Positions 34,362 to 37,313 of a DNA stretch of 37,313 bases are shown piece by piece. The stretch is taken from NCBI GenBank assembly GCA_023251115.1, contig JAHEZK010000010.1, positions 1-37,313 on the forward strand, written 5' to 3'. This stretch comes from Nitrosomicrobium frigidum (SeqCode) (GTDB lineage: Archaea; Thermoproteota; Nitrososphaeria; Nitrososphaerales; Nitrososphaeraceae). A program made the translations under genes and the position numbers. Positions within the stretch are counted from its first letter, which is position 1; every line of letters begins with the position of its first letter. Under the pieces are notes generated by a model. It was not told the DNA's origin and ran no database searches. It was given only the letters and a program-made list of their open reading frames with translations.

Positions 34362-34712
34362 TTATGGAAAAGGTAACTCAAAAGGTATTATGTATGATGC
34401 AGGGTTTGCACTCACAGGCCTAGTGCTTTTGAAAGGGTCTTCGTTGTTTTGTGCCGAGTCTTGTGCGTGGGTAGTTAGAGGCATGAATGGAAATATCTTG
34501 ATATCGTTCCTTAAACAGGACTCAAAAATCCCGCAGTATTCAAAATATGGGGATTTAAAGCCTTCTTCGTAATTCATCCAAAAAGGAGAATAAATAGTAA
34601 TCCCAGATGCAAATATCATTTGTGAAGATTGGAAAGAGACAATGACTGTGATAATAAGAATAGATAACAGGAAGCAAATTGCCGATGAATGATATTTTTT
34701 GTCTGTGTTCAA
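34362..34712 (-). CDS. Small exported protein of unknown function
   Basis: A 116-residue protein with an N-terminal signal peptide (SSAICFLLSILIITVIVSF, cut probably near FAS at ~36). The mature region contains FEYCGIFESC, a possible disulfide pair, and ends in a Pro-rich FELPFP. No domain is recognised. A plus-strand frame overlaps but has no better features. Confidence 0.55.
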   Translation of the reverse strand: MNTDKKYHSSAICFLLSILIITVIVSFQSSQMIFASGITIYSPFWMNYEEGFKSPYFEYCGIFESCLRNDIKIFPFMPLTTHAQDSAQNNEDPFKSTRPVSANPASYIIPFELPFP

Positions 34713-35040
34713 GCAATATGAGATTTAATATTAAGTATATTTAGAATGCTTCAACAAAATTAATAAGATAATTGGATAAATGAATGCAAGAATCTAATTC
34801 CTAAATAGGTAATAGACAATGCTACGCTTAATATTTGCTAGAAAAAATCACAGAATTTTTTTATCAAAAATTTATGGTATCTCGTCAGTCCTCCACGGAT
34901 GCAAGTTGTCGAAGTATTCCCTCAAATGATTTTGAATGAAAAGCAAGATTAGAATTGACTAAAATCCAAGATCTGACTATTTTTACTAGTATTTTATTCT
35001 GCAACTTGACATTCAATGATCATCTTAAAGTTAACCCGTA
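34713..35040. other. Intergenic region, no supported gene
   Basis: This 328-base AT-rich stretch holds two overlapping short plus-strand frames (one from ATG 34819, 39 residues; one in another frame ending TGA after a KFMVSRQSS segment). Neither has a family or a ribosome site, and they compete for the same bases. No tRNA-like fold was seen. Confidence 0.4.
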
Positions 35041-35370
35041 ATGATAGGGACGCTAATGAAAGAAAAGATAATTGAAATACGAAAGCTGTATTCTAAAATG
35101 GATCTGGACAATTCAGACTTTCTTACTTTCTTTGATCTCGAGCATTTGCAGGCCGGTATACTAAGATTAAGACCAGGCGAAATTGATACACAGGAGCCAC
35201 ATTCAATAGATGAGGTCTATTTTATCTTAGAAGGGGATGGATTCATAGAAATCGGAAATAACTCATACGAAATAAAGAAAGATCTATTCATTTATGTTCC
35301 GGCAGAAGTTAAACACAGGTTTCATGGGAATACACAAGAGATATTGGTACTATATTTTTTCAGTGGTTAA
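35041..35370 (+). CDS. Small cupin-domain protein
   Basis: A 109-residue single-domain cupin (cupin_2 type). The first cupin motif is in LRPGEIDTQEPHSIDEVYFILEGDGFIEIG (~55-80) and the second in IYVPAEVKHRFHG (~90-102); His60-type, Glu and the second-motif His are present and could bind a metal. The start is ATG 35041 or the in-frame ATG at 35056 (MKEKIIEI). The reaction cannot be inferred. It is unrelated in size to the DUF985 cupin at 1808. Confidence 0.8.
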   Translation: MIGTLMKEKIIEIRKLYSKMDLDNSDFLTFFDLEHLQAGILRLRPGEIDTQEPHSIDEVYFILEGDGFIEIGNNSYEIKKDLFIYVPAEVKHRFHGNTQEILVLYFFSG

Positions 35371-35434
35371 CCTAAAATAATTACTTGGACTATTACGAGC
35401 ATGGTGTTATAGCTGTACAGTAGCGTACAATATC

Positions 35435-35779
35435 CTATGATAAATTCATCGGCATTGCTTCCAAATGCTTGGCTAGAACCATCAAAACTTCAATCTTTCT
35501 TTTAGGATAATTTGCAAAGTTAAGCGCTTGATCAATAAAGTCTGAAATTGGTACGGCTTCTTCTCCGACAACTTCGATACCCTTTTTAGTCAATAAATAG
35601 GATTTTGTGACTGGAGAAGCCTGTACCCCATTTAAAAAGTAATGCTGGGAATCTAACATCGATTTACTTGCCTTCGAGTAAACTTCCTTCATGTATTCAA
35701 TTTCGACTGCAATACTTTCTTCTAAAATACTCATTCGCTTAACTAATTCATTGACCCTTTTTACAGATTCAAATACCAT
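35435..35779 (-). CDS. Hypothetical protein downstream of the PadR regulator
   Basis: A 114-residue mostly helical, cytosolic protein (VKRVNELVKRMSILEESIAVEIEYMKEVY, residues ~6-34) with a middle segment ASPVTKSYLLTKKGIEVVGEEAVPISDFI. No family is recognised. It starts 34 bases after the PadR stop on the same strand, so the two are likely cotranscribed and it may be the regulator partner or target. A TF-binding domain is not evident. Confidence 0.65.
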   Translation of the reverse strand: MVFESVKRVNELVKRMSILEESIAVEIEYMKEVYSKASKSMLDSQHYFLNGVQASPVTKSYLLTKKGIEVVGEEAVPISDFIDQALNFANYPKRKIEVLMVLAKHLEAMPMNLS

Positions 35780-35813
35780 GATAAATCTACCTGATTATTT
35801 CAGTAATTGCATT

Positions 35814-36323
35814 TCAGTCGGAATCTATTCTTAATTCGTCTTTTTTGGTTTCTTGTTCTTGTAGTTTCTTAAGTTCGCTAACCAGAAACTGTTTATACTT
35901 TTCTCTTTCTTGTTCACTCATTTTGTCCAAATTAGAACTCAAAGATAGACCCATAGCTGACAACCTGTCTATCACATCCATAGCCATAAACTTGCCAACG
36001 TTTCCAACTCTCATTACTACATCTAACTGCTTTTGCATAATGTTGTTAACGGAGTCTGCATCTGCTGCTGTATCTATACCTCTCGATGTGATCTTGTATT
36101 TGCCGCTTTCCGTCTCACTTATCAGGCCTTCTTCTAGCAATCTCCCTAACATTGGATAGATTAGACCTGGAGAAGGTTTCCATCTTCCTCCACTTTGCAA
36201 AATAGCTTTATCAATGATTTCCTTTCCAGTCATAGGTTCCTCTTCTAGGAGACCAAGAATGTAATGTCTTGAAAAGCCTCTTGGAATAGCACTGCCTACC
36301 CTGGCTAGCCAATTAGATAACAT
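35814..36323 (-). CDS. PadR-family transcriptional regulator
   Basis: A 169-residue PadR-type regulator. The winged helix spans ~20-80: YILGLLEEEPMTGKEIIDKAI, then GGRWKPSPGLIYPMLGRLLEEGLI and GKYKITSRG, the exact PadR pattern. The C-terminal ~90 residues are helical (LDVVMRVGNVGKF, QEREKYKQFLVSELKKLQEQ) and would dimerise. PadR proteins bind palindromes in their own promoter and respond to small molecules. A 16-bp perfect palindrome lies 10 bases upstream of the ATG at 36323. Confidence 0.93.
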   Translation of the reverse strand: MLSNWLARVGSAIPRGFSRHYILGLLEEEPMTGKEIIDKAILQSGGRWKPSPGLIYPMLGRLLEEGLISETESGKYKITSRGIDTAADADSVNNIMQKQLDVVMRVGNVGKFMAMDVIDRLSAMGLSLSSNLDKMSEQEREKYKQFLVSELKKLQEQETKKDELRIDSD

Positions 36324-36333
36324 ATCACTAGTA

Positions 36334-36349
36334 ATATCGCTAGCGATAT
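36334..36349. promoter_or_regulatory. Perfect 16-bp palindrome, putative PadR operator
   Basis: ATATCGCTAGCGATAT is fully self-complementary and sits between the AAATATAT TATA-like element (about 36347-36354 on the minus strand) and the padR start, which would be the transcription start if leaderless. Binding there would block the gene, so autorepression is likely. Confidence 0.75.
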
Positions 36350-36445
36350 ATTTAGTTTTTTGTGCTTAAAGTTCTGGTAAGTTATCGGGGTCTGAATGAT
36401 AGGTGGTAAGTTAGGGTGCTGAAAACCACCATTTTGATTAAATAT

Positions 36446-36462
36446 CCTCTCATTCTAAGAGG
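36446..36462 (+). other. Short hairpin covering a Shine-Dalgarno sequence
   Basis: CCTCT (36446-36450) pairs with AGAGG (36458-36462) around a seven-base loop. AGAGGAA is the likely ribosome site of the TTG-started gene at 36469, so the stem would hide it. Five base pairs only, so weak. Confidence 0.35.
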
Positions 36463-36468
36463 AATTAA

Positions 36469-37143
36469 TTGGGAATTCGAAGGGAAATTGGTTTGGTGGT
36501 ATTAGGAGCAGTACTAACTTACATCATTCCCAATACCGCTGGATCACTGATTCCATTCTTCGCCCATATATTCACCCTTCAATCAATTCCAGTGGACTAC
36601 TTATCGGCAATATTAGGTATAAGCGCAATAATTGGTCTAACCTTGATTATATACCATCTGATTCAACTAATACGAAACAGAAAAAGGAAATCGAATGTAA
36701 CTGTCACAGTAAAGACCGCTAACGAAAAACTCGATGATTTGATACGGGAAATTGAAGATTTCACTACCAGATGGCAAGAGGGAAGTGGTGGTTGGAGTGG
36801 ATATAGAATGTGGATCGAAAAAAATATTTTTGTAGGGGACAAAAACCAAATAAGGAAATTCATACAACACGGGACAAACATACACACTAAAATTAATCAG
36901 GTAAAAAAATTAGAAATTTCTGAATTCAAAAATGCATTAGATCATCTTACAGAAGTGACCGATCGTCTAGTTCAATTATTATTGGAAATGAAGAGAATTT
37001 ATTGGAATATGGATAAGTCGAAAATTATCTTAAATTCCGACCCTGAAATACCAAATAGAATAATTTCTGATGGTGATAAAATTTGTGATGATCTGGAGGC
37101 GGCTGTAAATCATTTACATATTCTGAAAAAACATTTACCATAA
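36469..37143 (+). CDS. Two-helix membrane protein with cytosolic helical domain
   Basis: A 224-residue protein starting at TTG 36469. Two membrane helices (~7-29, IGLVVLGAVLTYIIPN; ~42-66, YLSAILGISAIIGLTLIIYHLI) are followed by a basic RNRKRK stop-transfer and a ~150-residue helical cytosolic region (TANEKLDDLIREIEDFT; EISEFKNALDHLTEVTDRLVQLLLEM). No catalytic motif or named family is recognised. A possible signalling or scaffold role is only suggested by layout. It is divergent from the PadR gene and may share its control region. Confidence 0.65.
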   Translation: MGIRREIGLVVLGAVLTYIIPNTAGSLIPFFAHIFTLQSIPVDYLSAILGISAIIGLTLIIYHLIQLIRNRKRKSNVTVTVKTANEKLDDLIREIEDFTTRWQEGSGGWSGYRMWIEKNIFVGDKNQIRKFIQHGTNIHTKINQVKKLEISEFKNALDHLTEVTDRLVQLLLEMKRIYWNMDKSKIILNSDPEIPNRIISDGDKICDDLEAAVNHLHILKKHLP

Positions 37144-37150
37144 TATGTAA

Positions 37151-37313
37151 CTACCATTTCATAACTTGATTGTCCAAGTGAGAAAGTTTTGATTGCCTAT
37201 TCCAACACGGTAAATGTTTGTAATAATCATGTTCAAAGTAAAATGTTTTCTGACATTGGTTACAAGTAAATGGAATTTCTCTTGGGGTTCTACTTTCTGT
37301 TTTCAATATATTC
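37151..37313 (-). CDS. C-terminus of a zinc-finger protein (5' end beyond window)
   Basis: An open minus-strand frame enters from the right edge and stops with TAG at 37151. The visible 53 residues include CNQCQKTFYFEHDYYKHLPC, a C2H2/C2HC-type zinc-finger pattern (Cys-x2-Cys, a Phe core, His and Cys partners), then a polar tail ending VMKW. The start lies outside the window. No stop interrupts the frame to the edge, and the motif makes a chance frame unlikely. Confidence 0.55.
   Translation of the reverse strand, partial: NILKTESRTPREIPFTCNQCQKTFYFEHDYYKHLPCWNRQSKLSHLDNQVMKW

Noticed and set aside
34819-34938. Short plus-strand ORFs in the 34713-35040 gap
   Set aside because: Two frames overlap, neither has a ribosome site or family, and both are short enough for chance.
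36402-36430. GGTGGT...ACCACC stem upstream of the membrane protein gene
   Set aside because: Six-base arms with a long loop are expected by chance in a gap of this size.

Overview
The window looks like the chromosome of an ammonia-oxidising-type thaumarchaeon (Nitrososphaeria), most like the AT-rich Nitrososphaera/Nitrosocosmicus lineages. The evidence is an archaeal A/V-type ATP synthase (E-A-B-D-K-I plus C), an archaeal NFACT/RqcH protein, an EMC6-like membrane protein, anaerobic-pathway cobalamin genes, archaeal TATA boxes placed about 26-30 bases before start codons, many TTG starts, and several Asn/Asp-rich exported proteins. I cannot name the species from the sequence alone. No rRNA, tRNA, transposase, integrase or CRISPR array was seen.

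Layout. Bases 1-7 kb hold an envelope region: an Asn/Asp-rich exported coiled-coil protein cut by the left edge, a small exported protein, a DUF985-type cupin, and two large exported proteins that share a roughly 100-residue two-cysteine domain and flank an alpha/beta hydrolase. Bases 7.3-9.8 kb hold an exported PQQ-type sugar dehydrogenase and a cytosolic PQQ-like beta-propeller. Bases 9.8-12.9 kb form an iron module: a DtxR-family regulator and an FTR1-type iron permease whose promoter carries a near-consensus DtxR box. Then come an amino-acid permease fused to two universal stress domains, a short-chain dehydrogenase with a leaderless-type promoter, and pyrI without pyrB.

Bases 17-27.4 kb are the ATP synthase region. 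The minus-strand operon reads atpE-atpA-atpB-atpD-(48-residue ORF)-atpK-atpI. Subunit C lies apart, converging on atpI, and is preceded by two small paralogous two-helix membrane proteins. No F or H subunit was recognised. The region is followed by a CBS/zinc-ribbon protein, the NFACT protein, the EMC6-like protein and the cobalamin genes cbiT-cbiL-cbiF. The right end has several unrecognised genes, a small cupin, a PadR regulator with a perfect palindrome at its promoter, a two-helix membrane protein and the C-terminus of a zinc-finger protein at the window edge.

The most notable observations are: two genes (atpB and pyrI) whose conserved N-termini can only be reached from a CTG start preceded by a well-placed Shine-Dalgarno sequence; a 48-residue ORF inside the ATP synthase operon together with missing stalk subunits; a DtxR box between the TATA box and expected start site of the iron permease; the shared domain of the exported proteins; and palindromic operators at padR and between the permease and dehydrogenase genes.
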